Shown here: in pieces, positions 53,000 to 61,407 of the stretch
Layout: each line of letters begins with the position of its first letter
Numbering within the stretch: the first letter of the stretch is position 1
Assembly (NCBI GenBank): GCA_050250815.1
Contig: JBFWNY010000007.1
Location: 1-64,000, forward strand
Direction: 5' to 3'
DNA from: JAEUMD01 sp050250815
GTDB lineage: Bacteria; Pseudomonadota; Alphaproteobacteria; Rhizobiales; Hyphomicrobiaceae
Length of the DNA: 64,000 bases
The notes under the pieces: generated by a model
What the model was told of the DNA's origin: nothing
Seen by the model: the letters and a program-made list of their open reading frames with translations, nothing else
Databases searched by the model: none
Program-made: the position numbers and the translations under genes

Positions 53000-53201
53000 C
53001 ACTGTGAGCCTGCATCGCGCGCGTGGGGTGGAAGACGCCTCCCGGCACGGGGGCCGGAACCGTGCCGCACTTGGCGCGGGCGGCGGGAGGGAGTATGTAG
53101 CCCCGATTCTGAGCCTTACAAGGCGCTACGCACAAGGCCCGGGCCAACATCAGCGGCACGGAAACGGGCGTTGGCAACCGCAAACCGGAGAACGAGGAAT
53201 C

Positions 53202-53771
53202 GTGGTCAAGATCATCGCCAGCTCGGTCCGCAAGGGCAACGTGCTCGACCTCGACGGCAGGCTGGCCGTCGTCATTTCGGCCGAGAACATCCATCCGGGC
53301 AAGGGTACGCCGGTGACGCATCTGGAGCTGCGGCGTATCGCTGACGGCGTCAAGGTCACGGAGCGCTATCGCACGACCGACCAGGTGGAGCGCGCGTTCG
53401 TCGAGGAGGTCGACTACAACTACCTCTACGAGGATGACAGCGGCTACACCTTCATGCATCCGGAGACGTATGACCAGATCCTCGTCTCGCGCGACGTCTG
53501 TGGTGATCAGGCGCAGTGGCTGCAGGAGGGCATGACGTGCAAGCTGTCGCTTCACGACGGCACTCCGATCGCCATCGAGCTGCCGCAGCGCGTCACGTTG
53601 GAGATCACTGAAGCCGATCCGGTGGTGAAGGGACAGACCGCGTCGTCGTCCTACAAGCCTGCCACGCTGTCGAACGGCGCACGCATCATGGTGCCGCCGC
53701 ATATCGGAGCGGGTACGCGCGTTGTGGTCATGACCGCCGACGGATCCTACGTCGAGCGCGCCAAGGACTGA
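53202..53771 (+). CDS. efp: Elongation factor P
   Basis: The product is 189 aa from a GTG start with GAGGAATC just upstream. The three OB-like domains are intact. Lys34 sits in the HPGKGTP loop, the residue that EpmA/EpmB modify and that reaches the peptidyl-transferase centre to relieve stalling at consecutive prolines. The C-terminal signature GARIMVPPHIGAGTRVVV is present. Good terminator downstream. Confidence 0.97.
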   Translation: MVKIIASSVRKGNVLDLDGRLAVVISAENIHPGKGTPVTHLELRRIADGVKVTERYRTTDQVERAFVEEVDYNYLYEDDSGYTFMHPETYDQILVSRDVCGDQAQWLQEGMTCKLSLHDGTPIAIELPQRVTLEITEADPVVKGQTASSSYKPATLSNGARIMVPPHIGAGTRVVVMTADGSYVERAKD

Positions 53772-53807
53772 CCGGTCAGCGTCTCGAAGCGATCGAAATT
53801 GGGAAGA

Positions 53808-53838
53808 GGCCTGCCGAGCGTGGTTCGGCGGGCCTTTT
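53808..53838 (+). terminator. efp terminator
   Basis: Ten-bp stem GGCCTGCCGA/TCGGCGGGCC (one G-U pair), 7-base loop, followed immediately by TTTT. Confidence 0.88.
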
Positions 53839-53877
53839 GCTTGCAGGCGGGCAGCATGCGAGCTGGGAAGCGAGCCC

Positions 53878-54060
53878 CTACGGCAACTGAGGTCGGAAGC
53901 GTCCGATCCGGCCCATCATTTCCAGGAGGATCAGGATGATGAGCAAGGTGCCTATCAAACCGGACGGCGCTACGCCCCAGCCGCGGCTGTAGCCCCAGGT
54001 CGGCAGGGCACCGATGAGCATCAAGATGTGAATGATGATGAGGATGGTTGACAGCGGCAT
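53878..54060 (-). CDS. DUF3309 family small membrane protein
   Basis: The product is 60 aa. It has helix 1 (STILIIIHILMLIGALP), the family turn TWGYSRGWGVAPSG, and helix 2 (LIGTLLIILILLEMMG). DUF3309 proteins are short, common in alphaproteobacteria and of unknown function. GAGG is five bases before the ATG. Confidence 0.88.
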   Translation of the reverse strand: MPLSTILIIIHILMLIGALPTWGYSRGWGVAPSGLIGTLLIILILLEMMGRIGRFRPQLP

Positions 54061-54246
54061 AGGCGCCTCTCTTTGATCACGTCTGTGATGCAAGAACTGC
54101 GGCCGTCGGCGTCGGGTTCCCAAATGGAGCAAAACGCGCCCGAACCGGTCGCCCCTCGCTGGGGCTCAGCGTGAGCACACCGGGGCGCGTGTAACCAAAC
54201 AGCCCATAGACGCATCGGCAGCAGACGATGCGGCGGAGGACGACAC

Positions 54247-54528
54247 ATGCTATTGAACCGCAACATCGTGCGACGCGCGCTAGTGACGTGCTCGCTGCTG
54301 ACGTGCTCGCTGCTCACGTGTGCGGGCGCTTTGCTGTTCGATACGATCAGCACGGCGCAGGCCGGAAGCCGGGACCGCCGGGTTCGCACGGCGGACAGTT
54401 TCGCGATCAAGGATTGCACACGTTTCAACGGTCATTGGGGCTACTACGGCAACCCGTGGTGTTCACCGGCCCAGCAACGGGCCTTCGACCGCATTGAGAC
54501 GCGCCGCTCGGGTCGCATCCGCCGATAA
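54247..54528 (+). CDS. Small secreted protein with a repeat in its signal peptide
   Basis: The product is 93 aa with GGAGGA before the ATG. The signal peptide contains TCSLLTCSLLTCAGALLF, where a 15-base unit (from GACGTGCTCG) is duplicated in tandem. The mature part is basic (SRDRRVRTADSF) with a Cys-bounded aromatic stretch (CTRFNGHWGYYGNPWC), reminiscent of BA14K-type small basic proteins. Function unknown. Confidence 0.65.
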   Translation: MLLNRNIVRRALVTCSLLTCSLLTCAGALLFDTISTAQAGSRDRRVRTADSFAIKDCTRFNGHWGYYGNPWCSPAQQRAFDRIETRRSGRIRR

Positions 54529-54552
54529 CCAGGGGGAAGGGAGGCGCATCAC

Positions 54553-55461
54553 GTGGAGCGCACGTACCGCACCCGTCTCACAATCGCCTTTGCACGGAGC
54601 GCGCCGAGGGCTGTCATTCTGCGGCGAGGGCCGAAGCGCCATTTCCACCTGATCGCGTGGAACATGGCGAACGACACATTCGTCCACGGCCAGTGGCTGA
54701 AGGGGATCGTCAGGCTTTGCGATCTGTCGCCCGACGGGGAAATGCTCGTCTACTGGGCCGCGCAGTATCACATCGCGCCTGGAGAGAATAATCGGCGCTT
54801 CCCAAGACGTGTCGCGGATGGTGACGAAACGGCGGCCTACGAGCCCGCGGGAGCGACGTTGGCTGAACTCAAGGCCTTTCAGAAGCGTCACCCCAAGCGC
54901 CGCGTACCTCGGTACATGCAGCAGGCAGCCGGTGGGGGCGCCCGACGAGTGCCGCCGCGCGCCAATCAAGGCAGCTGGACGGCCATTTCGCGGCCGCCCT
55001 TCTTCTCGGCGCTCGCCGTCTGGCCGTCATTCGGAACGTGGACGGGCGGGGGCTACTTCCGGTCCGGCAACCAGCTGGTCCTCGCTGAGAGCGACGACGG
55101 CATGACACCGGTCGAGAACGTACGGATGCCGGTAACGTTCCATGTTTCGCAGCTCAAGCGCCCAGATGGCGATCTCGAGCGGCGGATGGCCGAGGAGGCG
55201 GCGGCCTACGAAGAGGTCAAGCCGCAGCTGCTGGCAGTCCAAGCCGCGGTCGCGGCGGGCGGTCGCCGCTTTGTCGACCAGTTGGAGCCGCTCAAGAACG
55301 GCGCTCTCGTCATGGCAGTTGATGGGGTGCTCTACAGGCTCGCCGACTGGCGGCACGTGCCGCCGGAAGCAGCCTTCGACCGTGCCGCGCGTCTCGCCGA
55401 CTTCAATGGGCTTTCGTTCCAGATGATGCGGCCGCCCGCCGAGGCCATGCGCTGGCCCTAG
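54553..55461 (+). CDS. Protein of unknown function
   Basis: The product is 302 aa from a GTG with GGGAGG eight bases upstream. The clearest feature is an N-terminal sandwich-like segment: ILRRGPKRHFHLIAWNMAND, GQWLKGIVRLCDLSPDGEML and VYWAAQYH; similar segments occur in uncharacterised bacterial proteins. A helical middle (ERRMAEEAAAYEEVKPQLLA) and a C-terminal DGVLYRLADW follow. No catalytic motif, signal peptide or membrane helix seen. Confidence 0.7.
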   Translation: MERTYRTRLTIAFARSAPRAVILRRGPKRHFHLIAWNMANDTFVHGQWLKGIVRLCDLSPDGEMLVYWAAQYHIAPGENNRRFPRRVADGDETAAYEPAGATLAELKAFQKRHPKRRVPRYMQQAAGGGARRVPPRANQGSWTAISRPPFFSALAVWPSFGTWTGGGYFRSGNQLVLAESDDGMTPVENVRMPVTFHVSQLKRPDGDLERRMAEEAAAYEEVKPQLLAVQAAVAAGGRRFVDQLEPLKNGALVMAVDGVLYRLADWRHVPPEAAFDRAARLADFNGLSFQMMRPPAEAMRWP

Positions 55462-55484
55462 TGGCCAATGATGGTCGGTCGGGA

Positions 55485-55991
55485 CTAGACCCCCAGGTCG
55501 CGCTTGACCTCGAAGATCTCCATGATCCGGCAGCCACGATGCGGACCGTCGCAGACGAATGTCCAACGACCCTCGGTGAAGGTGTCGCACATCTTGGCTC
55601 CCTTCACGAGGATCCAGTGCCCTTCCTTCCCCTTGTGGATGGCGAGAATGTAGAACGACCATGCGTTGCGCGGTTTCTGCATCCACGTCCATAGGGTCGG
55701 ACGCTCCTTGCGCGCCAGGTGCATGAACGTGGCCACCGGCTTCATGAGGTAGCCGAAGCGGGCCAGCGCCTCCTCGACCTCACCGGAATGGGTGCCCTCC
55801 ACGACCGGCTTGCGACCGTCGGGGACATCGCGCAGGTCCCGGACGACATCCTCGACCTTGGAGATCGGGTAGCCGGTGATCGCTGAGAGGACGTAGGGAC
55901 CGCAAAAGGCGATGCGGCCGGTGTCGTTGTGTGCCGGGCCCAACGCCCCGGCCGGGCGGTTGGTCTCGTCGAGGGTGCCGGCGATGGGCAT
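55485..55991 (-). CDS. Possible papain-like cysteine peptidase-fold protein
   Basis: The product is 168 aa with GGAG before the ATG. Cys30 is in RIAFCGPYVLSAITG at the start of a helix, and a His125 lies in KEGHWILVKGAKMCDTF with Asp136 close behind. That Cys-helix, then His-strand, then acid order is the layout of papain-like and C39-type peptidases. There is no signal peptide. The assignment is from pattern only; it could be an inactive or non-peptidase member. Confidence 0.5.
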   Translation of the reverse strand: MPIAGTLDETNRPAGALGPAHNDTGRIAFCGPYVLSAITGYPISKVEDVVRDLRDVPDGRKPVVEGTHSGEVEEALARFGYLMKPVATFMHLARKERPTLWTWMQKPRNAWSFYILAIHKGKEGHWILVKGAKMCDTFTEGRWTFVCDGPHRGCRIMEIFEVKRDLGV

Positions 55992-56177
55992 GGAAGGGGC
56001 TCCACGGTCAATTTGACGGGAATCGTGGGGTGCGTTGGTTAACGAATTCCTAACGGAGCCCCCTGGTCCTTTGTCCTCGCCGGGGTGCGGGCGTCTTGAA
56101 GCTGCTGATTTCGGATGCCAATTGAGCTTGCTATGGTGGCCCGTCGCACGGCCCACACCCAGCAATCGGATCGCGCC

Positions 56178-57677
56178 ATGGCCACGAGCCGAAGTCCAAT
56201 CAACGTCTCGTTCCTGCAGGAACTTATGAGCACGGTCGCCGAGCAGGGGCGCTCTCTGCTGCCGCGCTCGCTGTTCGCCGATCCGGGACACGAGAACATC
56301 GACGCGCTGGCCTCGGCGCTGATCTCAAGCCGTGGCGAGGCGTCGGGCGTCGCCATCGCGCGCCAGATCGTGGAACGATACCGGACGCTCGACCCGCAGG
56401 AGCGCCTGTCGTTTTTCGAGTATCTGGGGCGGGAGATGCAACCCGATGCGACCCGCGTCGCGGCGGCGGCGCGTGCTTATGCTTCCGCGCCCAGCGCAGA
56501 GGCGCTTTCCGAACTCCAGCACGCGGTGGAAAGCCCACGCCAGGAATTCTTCCGCCGCCTGAACCTGGCTCCGGGTGCCACCGCCGAGATCGTCGCGATG
56601 CGGCGGGGCCTGCTGCAGCACCTCAAGGGCAGCGTCATGCTGCAGCGCGTGGACGAGGATCTACGGCACCTGCTGTCCTCGTGGTTCAACCGCGGCTTTC
56701 TGGTTCTGCGGCGCATAGATTGGCAAACCCCGGCGTCGATCCTGGAGAAGATCATCGCCTACGAGGCCGTGCACCGCATCGAGAGCTGGGACGACCTGCG
56801 TCGCCGGCTCGACGCACGGGATCGCCGCTGCTTCGCCTATTTCCATCCCGCGCTCGTCGACGAGCCGCTGATTTTCGTCGAGGTGGCGCTGGCCCACGAG
56901 GCGGCCGACGCGATCCAGCCAATTCTCAATGCTGAACCCATCGAGCGGCCGATCGAGGCGCCGACGACGGCGATCTTCTACTCGATCTCCAATTGCCAGG
57001 AGGGCCTCAAGGGCATCTCGTTTGGCAACTTCCTCATCAAGCAGGTGGTCGAGGATCTGGTCCGGGAGTTGCCGACGCTGAAGACGTTCGTGACGCTCTC
57101 GCCCGTGCCGGGGTTCGCACGCTGGCTGTCGGGACGCGAGGGGCAAGCCACGGTCGCGGCGATGCCGCAGGACAAGCGATCCGCGCTCAGCCTCCTGCAC
57201 CGCGCCCGCTGGCATACGAAGGAGCGCGCCCTGGTTGCCTTGCGCGAGCCGTTGCAGGCAGTCGCCGCCCACTACTTCCTTACCGCGCGGCGCGAGGATG
57301 GAAGGGTTGTCGATCCGGTCGCCCGCTTCCATCTTGGCAACGGAGCACGCCTGGAGCGGATCAACGTGATGGGTGACGTCTCCGACAAGGGCCTGGAGGA
57401 GGCGCACGGACTGATGGTCAACTACCGCTACGATCTCAAGGAGATCGAGAAGAACCACGAGGCCTTCGCGAACCAGGGCGTGGTGGCGGCCTCTCGTGGC
57501 GTCAAGTCGTTGTTGAAGCCGCTCGATGCCGGCAAGGTCGCGCCAGGGCAGGACACCGAGCCAGAGCCGATGCTGGCGCTCGAGCACAAGGCCGCGATCG
57601 GGCAGGAGCCGGCGAGCGAGGCAGCAGGTCAGCGCCCGGGCCCCAAACGCTCGCTGATGCCGCGCCAAACCACCTAG
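56178..57677 (+). CDS. Malonyl-CoA decarboxylase
   Basis: A 499-aa enzyme releasing CO2 from malonyl-CoA to give acetyl-CoA. The N-terminal helical domain is followed by the GNAT-like catalytic domain: AIFYSISNCQEGLKGISFG, TLSPVPGFARWLS with the catalytic Ser region, and FHLGNGARLERINVMGD with the conserved His in that stretch, then MVNYRYDLKEIE. No malonyl-CoA synthetase (matB) or transporter is adjacent. Start chosen at MATSRS; earlier in-frame starts exist. Confidence 0.94.
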   Translation: MATSRSPINVSFLQELMSTVAEQGRSLLPRSLFADPGHENIDALASALISSRGEASGVAIARQIVERYRTLDPQERLSFFEYLGREMQPDATRVAAAARAYASAPSAEALSELQHAVESPRQEFFRRLNLAPGATAEIVAMRRGLLQHLKGSVMLQRVDEDLRHLLSSWFNRGFLVLRRIDWQTPASILEKIIAYEAVHRIESWDDLRRRLDARDRRCFAYFHPALVDEPLIFVEVALAHEAADAIQPILNAEPIERPIEAPTTAIFYSISNCQEGLKGISFGNFLIKQVVEDLVRELPTLKTFVTLSPVPGFARWLSGREGQATVAAMPQDKRSALSLLHRARWHTKERALVALREPLQAVAAHYFLTARREDGRVVDPVARFHLGNGARLERINVMGDVSDKGLEEAHGLMVNYRYDLKEIEKNHEAFANQGVVAASRGVKSLLKPLDAGKVAPGQDTEPEPMLALEHKAAIGQEPASEAAGQRPGPKRSLMPRQTT

Positions 57678-57783
57678 CAGGGACGGTGGAACGCCCTTGT
57701 TTCGGCAGTGGCGTCATGCATTGATCGCCACGCCTAAGGCGCCCGGGCGCCCGATGCAGCAGTCAGGATTTCGAGGAACCCCG

Positions 57784-58782
57784 ATGCGTTACGACGACAA
57801 CGACCGCAAGAGCAGCAATGTCGAGGACCGGCGCGGCAGGGGCGGCGGCGGCTTCGGCTTTCCCGGCGGGGGCATTCAGATCCCCATCGGCGGGCGTGGC
57901 GGCTTCAGCCTCACGACGCTGCTGATCCTTGGCGCGATCATGCTGCTGTTCGGCATCAACCCGCTCGACATCCTGCGCGGCGGGCCGAGTGGCGGAGGAT
58001 TCCCCGACGTGCCGCAACTTCCGCGCATGGATCAAGGCACGCGGCCGACGGCTAACCGCAGTCCCTTCGATATCCCCGGACTTCCCGGCGGCGCCCAACG
58101 GCAACCGCAGGCACAACCGCAGGGGCAGGCGGGGGCGAGCGATCCGGACAAAGTCTTCATGGAGCGCGTGCTGGCCGACACCGAGGACGTCTGGAAGCGC
58201 GTGTTCCAATCGTTCGGCCGCACGTACAAGGAGCCCAAGCTCGTGCTGTTCGAGCGGGGCGTCAGCACCGCGTGCGGCACCGGGATGTCGGCAATGGGCC
58301 CGTTCTACTGTCCGCTCGACCAGAAGGTTTATCTCGACCTCACGTTTTATGAGCAGCTCAAGCAACGCTTCAAGGCACCGGGTGATTTCGCGCAGGCCTA
58401 TGTGATTGCGCACGAAGTCGGCCATCACGTGCAGACGATCCTGGGGATTGCCGAGAAGGTGCAGCAGATGAAGGCGCGCATGGGCGAGCGCGAATCCAAT
58501 GCGCTCCAGGTGCGCATGGAACTGCAGGCGGATTGCCTTGCTGGCGTCTGGGCCAACCTCAACCACCAGCTCAACAACCGTCTGGAGCGTGGCGACATCG
58601 AGGAAGGGCTCAATGCGGCAAGCGCCATTGGTGACGACATGATCCAGCGCCGGAGCCAGGGTTACGTGGTTCCCGACGCCTTCACGCACGGCTCATCCGA
58701 GCAACGCGTGCGCTGGTTCCGCAAGGGCTTCGAGGCCGGCAAGATGCAGGTCTGCGATACGTTCTCGGCCTCTGATCTGTGA
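57784..58782 (+). CDS. YpfJ-family neutral zinc metallopeptidase
   Basis: A 332-aa protein anchored by one helix (about residues 42-60) after a Gly-rich N-terminus, with a Pro/Gln-rich linker. The catalytic HEVGHH motif is at 210-215 and the third ligand in ELQADCLAG. It matches the YpfJ zinc-dependent peptidase family, membrane-bound and of poorly known role. VSTACGTGMSAMGPFYCPLDQKVYL is a family signature (seen as CGTGMSAMGPFYCP). Confidence 0.93.
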   Translation: MRYDDNDRKSSNVEDRRGRGGGGFGFPGGGIQIPIGGRGGFSLTTLLILGAIMLLFGINPLDILRGGPSGGGFPDVPQLPRMDQGTRPTANRSPFDIPGLPGGAQRQPQAQPQGQAGASDPDKVFMERVLADTEDVWKRVFQSFGRTYKEPKLVLFERGVSTACGTGMSAMGPFYCPLDQKVYLDLTFYEQLKQRFKAPGDFAQAYVIAHEVGHHVQTILGIAEKVQQMKARMGERESNALQVRMELQADCLAGVWANLNHQLNNRLERGDIEEGLNAASAIGDDMIQRRSQGYVVPDAFTHGSSEQRVRWFRKGFEAGKMQVCDTFSASDL

Positions 58783-58812
58783 AGCCACGCTGCAAATCGA
58801 GGAGGGACGACG

Positions 58813-59481
58813 TTGGCGCCGACCGAACAGCACGTGCCGCTGGAGGCGATCCCTGGCATCGATGAGGACGCACGGCGACTGCTCGCCGGGCGCACCGAGC
58901 CGGTTTCGGCGCCTGCAGGGGCGGTGCTGTTCCAGCCCGGACAGGCGTGCGAGCGGTTGGTTCTGCTGACGAGCGGGCACGTTCGCGTGCGCATGGTCTC
59001 GGAGACGGGACGCGAAATCGAGCTCTACCGCGTCAATCCGGGCGAGATCTGCGTCATGTCGGTGGCCTGCATGACGGGCGAAAGGCCCTACCAGGCCGAA
59101 GGCATCGCGGAGCGCCCCATCGAAGGCATCGCCATCGGCCGGGGTCTCTTCCGGGAGCTGCTTGGCGGTTCGGAAGCGTTCCGCGAGACCGTCATCGCGG
59201 TGCAGACGCGACGCATCTTCGACCTCATCAGCCTCGTCGACGAACTGGCCTTTCACCGTACGGAGTCGCGCCTTGCGGCGCGTCTGCTGCAGCGAGCCGG
59301 AAGCAGCGACAGCGTCGCCGAGACGCATCAGGAGCTGGCGCTCGACATCGGCACGGCGCGCGAGGTGGTGAGCAGGCGGCTCAAGCGCTTCGAGCACCAG
59401 GGGCTTGTCGCACTGGAGCGCGGTCGGGTGCGCATCCTGAACCGAGGCGGTCTGTCGGCACTCGTCGGTAGCGAAGCCTGA
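58813..59481 (+). CDS. Crp/Fnr-family transcriptional regulator
   Basis: The product is 222 aa from a TTG with GGAGGGA just upstream. N-terminal cyclic-nucleotide-type barrel (GAVLFQPGQACERLVLLTSG), then dimer helix and a C-terminal HTH (LALDIGTAREVVSRRLKRF). Cys46, Cys80 and Cys86 are present but there is no N-terminal FNR cluster motif, so it does not look like an oxygen-sensing Fe-S FNR. The DUF2892 gene 135 bases on is a likely target. Confidence 0.9.
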   Translation: MAPTEQHVPLEAIPGIDEDARRLLAGRTEPVSAPAGAVLFQPGQACERLVLLTSGHVRVRMVSETGREIELYRVNPGEICVMSVACMTGERPYQAEGIAERPIEGIAIGRGLFRELLGGSEAFRETVIAVQTRRIFDLISLVDELAFHRTESRLAARLLQRAGSSDSVAETHQELALDIGTAREVVSRRLKRFEHQGLVALERGRVRILNRGGLSALVGSEA

Positions 59482-59615
59482 TTGGCAACCGTCATAGGAA
59501 TGGACTGTCCGTGTGATGTCGGTCACCGACCCCGTGCGAACGCTGAGTTAAATTCTTGTCAAGCCGGATTGCGTCTGGCTGGCAGCTGCTTTCACACCTG
59601 GGAGGAATGGCGAAC

Positions 59616-59819
59616 ATGTCGTCAAACGTCGGAACCATCGATCGCGTGCTGAGGATTATCGTCGGTCTTGCTCTCATCGCCCTGGCGCTGGGCTACCTGC
59701 CCAACGTAGCGGCCTCGCCATTGGGCTGGATCGGCGTCGTTCCGCTGCTCACGGGTCTGCTCGGCACCTGCCCGGCCTACTCGCTGATCGGCGTCAACAC
59801 GTGTGGTCGCAAGGCCTGA
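59616..59819 (+). CDS. DUF2892 (YgaP-type) membrane protein
   Basis: The product is 67 aa with GGAGGA nine bases before the ATG. It has NVGTIDRVLRIIVGLALIAL, a second helix, and the ending LLGTCPAYSLIGVNTCG with two Cys, the standard DUF2892 pattern also found at the end of YgaP rhodanese. Such genes are often controlled by persulfide-sensing regulators; a link to the adjacent Crp/Fnr protein and to tusA/dsrE2 is inference. Confidence 0.92.
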   Translation: MSSNVGTIDRVLRIIVGLALIALALGYLPNVAASPLGWIGVVPLLTGLLGTCPAYSLIGVNTCGRKA

Positions 59820-59852
59820 TAGAGTTCGGTTCTACTCGAGCCGCTGAAATGC

Positions 59853-59886
59853 GAAGGCCGGCGCCGCAGATGCGGCGCCGGCCTTC
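59853..59886. terminator. Bidirectional terminator between DUF2892 gene and SPOR-like gene
   Basis: Perfect 15-bp stem (GAAGGCCGGCGCCGC and its complement) with loop AGAT, between convergent stops at 59819 and 59929. Confidence 0.8.
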
Positions 59887-59928
59887 GCCGTCATGGCGCG
59901 TTGAACTCGGACTCGATGGGACCAGAGC

Positions 59929-61023
59929 CTATAGTGCATTGCCGGAGAAATTGCCGACACTGCACGGCACACCCTTGGCGGTGAGGCTCGAGCAAAGCGC
60001 GCTCGCGGCAGCGCCATCAGGCAGCGGGCCGGCGACGAGGGTGAATGGCAAACCCGGACCGCCAGCGATGTAGCGTGGTTCGAGCGAAGATACTTCGGTT
60101 CCGAACCTTTCGGTGAGCAGGCTCCAGCTCAGTCGCAGAGCATCGACGGAGGGCCCGGACGTGAGCCGCACGCCGACGCCGGGCGCAGCGGCGCGAACCA
60201 CTTCCGCGGCGCCGAAGCTGGGTACCGCGGCAGCGGGACGCGACGCGATACTGCCCGTCTCAATTCTTGCTTCACGGGTCACGTCGGTGGTGAAACCTGC
60301 GGCCGGAGGCTTGGCAGGCAGCGCGCTGGTGCGCAGGCGCAATGATGCCGGTCGCTTTCCGGGTAGCGGCACTGCCACCTCGGTTCCAATGGCAGGCTCG
60401 TTCGTCTCGGGTGGAGCGGTGGCCGCCTCGGGTGGAGCGGGCGCCGCAGGTGCGGCAGCCGTAGCGTCCGGTGGGGTAACAGGAGCGCCGCTTAGCGCGC
60501 CACGAGGCTTGGCGTTGACGATCTCGAAGGTCACGGGTTCTGACGCGGGCGCGGCGACCGCCGCCGGAGCGGCGGCTACGACTGCCGCACCTGCTGCCGT
60601 CGCCGACGTGCTCGTAGGGGCGGCTGCGGCGGCCTGGGGCGCAGGGCCCTGGGAGGCCGTGGGGTTGGGCTCCGGCGCACGCTGGGTGGCGAGTTGACGC
60701 TCCGCCGCCTGTAGGCGCAGCTCCACCGCTTTGCGCGCAGCCGCTTCCCTGGCAGCCTCCGCACGTGCCCTGTCGAGATCGCCTCGGAGGCTTCGCAATT
60801 GTGGTTCGGCGCTGCCCTCTGCGTTGTTGCCCTGCGGTTGTGAGACCTTGGGTGTGCGGCGCAGAGGAACCAGCTCGGGCTTGACGGCGAGCGCAACGAG
60901 ATAGCCGCCCGCAGCCAAGCCGATCAGCAGCCAGACGGCGACGTACAAGGTATTGATCGAGCGGCCTCCCCCGGCGGGGAGCAGCGCCATGGGCTGGGTC
61001 GGATTGAGCGTCATGTCTGTCAT
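59929..61023 (-). CDS. Membrane-anchored protein with SPOR-like C-terminal domain
   Basis: A 364-aa bitopic protein: short cytoplasmic start, helix INTLYVAVWLLIGLAAGGYL, a charged coiled region (LRGDLDRARAEAAREAA), a long Ala/Pro-rich linker, and a C-terminal domain with the SPOR-like order DALRLSWSLLTERFG, PFTLVAGPLPDGAAAS and LCSSLTAKGVPC. SPOR domains bind denuded septal peptidoglycan. Its pairing with glmUS (UDP-GlcNAc synthesis) is by position only. Two close starts are possible. Confidence 0.72.
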   Translation of the reverse strand: MTDMTLNPTQPMALLPAGGGRSINTLYVAVWLLIGLAAGGYLVALAVKPELVPLRRTPKVSQPQGNNAEGSAEPQLRSLRGDLDRARAEAAREAAARKAVELRLQAAERQLATQRAPEPNPTASQGPAPQAAAAAPTSTSATAAGAAVVAAAPAAVAAPASEPVTFEIVNAKPRGALSGAPVTPPDATAAAPAAPAPPEAATAPPETNEPAIGTEVAVPLPGKRPASLRLRTSALPAKPPAAGFTTDVTREARIETGSIASRPAAAVPSFGAAEVVRAAAPGVGVRLTSGPSVDALRLSWSLLTERFGTEVSSLEPRYIAGGPGLPFTLVAGPLPDGAAASALCSSLTAKGVPCSVGNFSGNAL

Positions 61024-61407
61024 GCTCGACAGGATCCTCGGCAAATTTGGCCGCTGCCGGTGTACCGTGACTTCGGCAGCGGAAAGCGCCCGGCCTGCCC
61101 GGTTGCGCGTGCATCAAAGAGCAACGCTGTCTGAGTCCCTCTGGCCGGTCAAACCGGAGATGGCGCCTTGCGCCCCAGGATTGTGGATGGCGTCTCGACG
61201 GCTGCATGCGGCTGGCTCCGTATTTGCATTGCGTCGCAGCAAAGTGCTACGCCGGGCTGCCGGGCCGCCTGCTCGGGCCGCGCAGACCGGGCGATTGGGC
61301 GTGTGGATTGGGGGACCGCGGGTCTTCGGAAGTTCGCGCCGAATCGGATAGCCGTCGCGGAGGCGGCTCGGTTGTGGCTCCGCCGCATCGAGGGATCACG
61401 AAGCGCT
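61024..61407. other. Divergent intergenic region upstream of glmU
   Basis: About 380 bases between the leftward SPOR-like gene and glmU. The glmU frame is open upstream to 61168, but that segment is Arg/Ala/Cys-rich and lacks a ribosome site, so it is not taken as coding. Promoters for both directions must be here; none is certain. Confidence 0.45.

Noticed and set aside
61168..61407. N-terminal extension of GlmU
   Set aside because: GlmU proteins begin at the LAAGKGTRM strand; the extra residues are Arg/Cys-rich and have no ribosome site.
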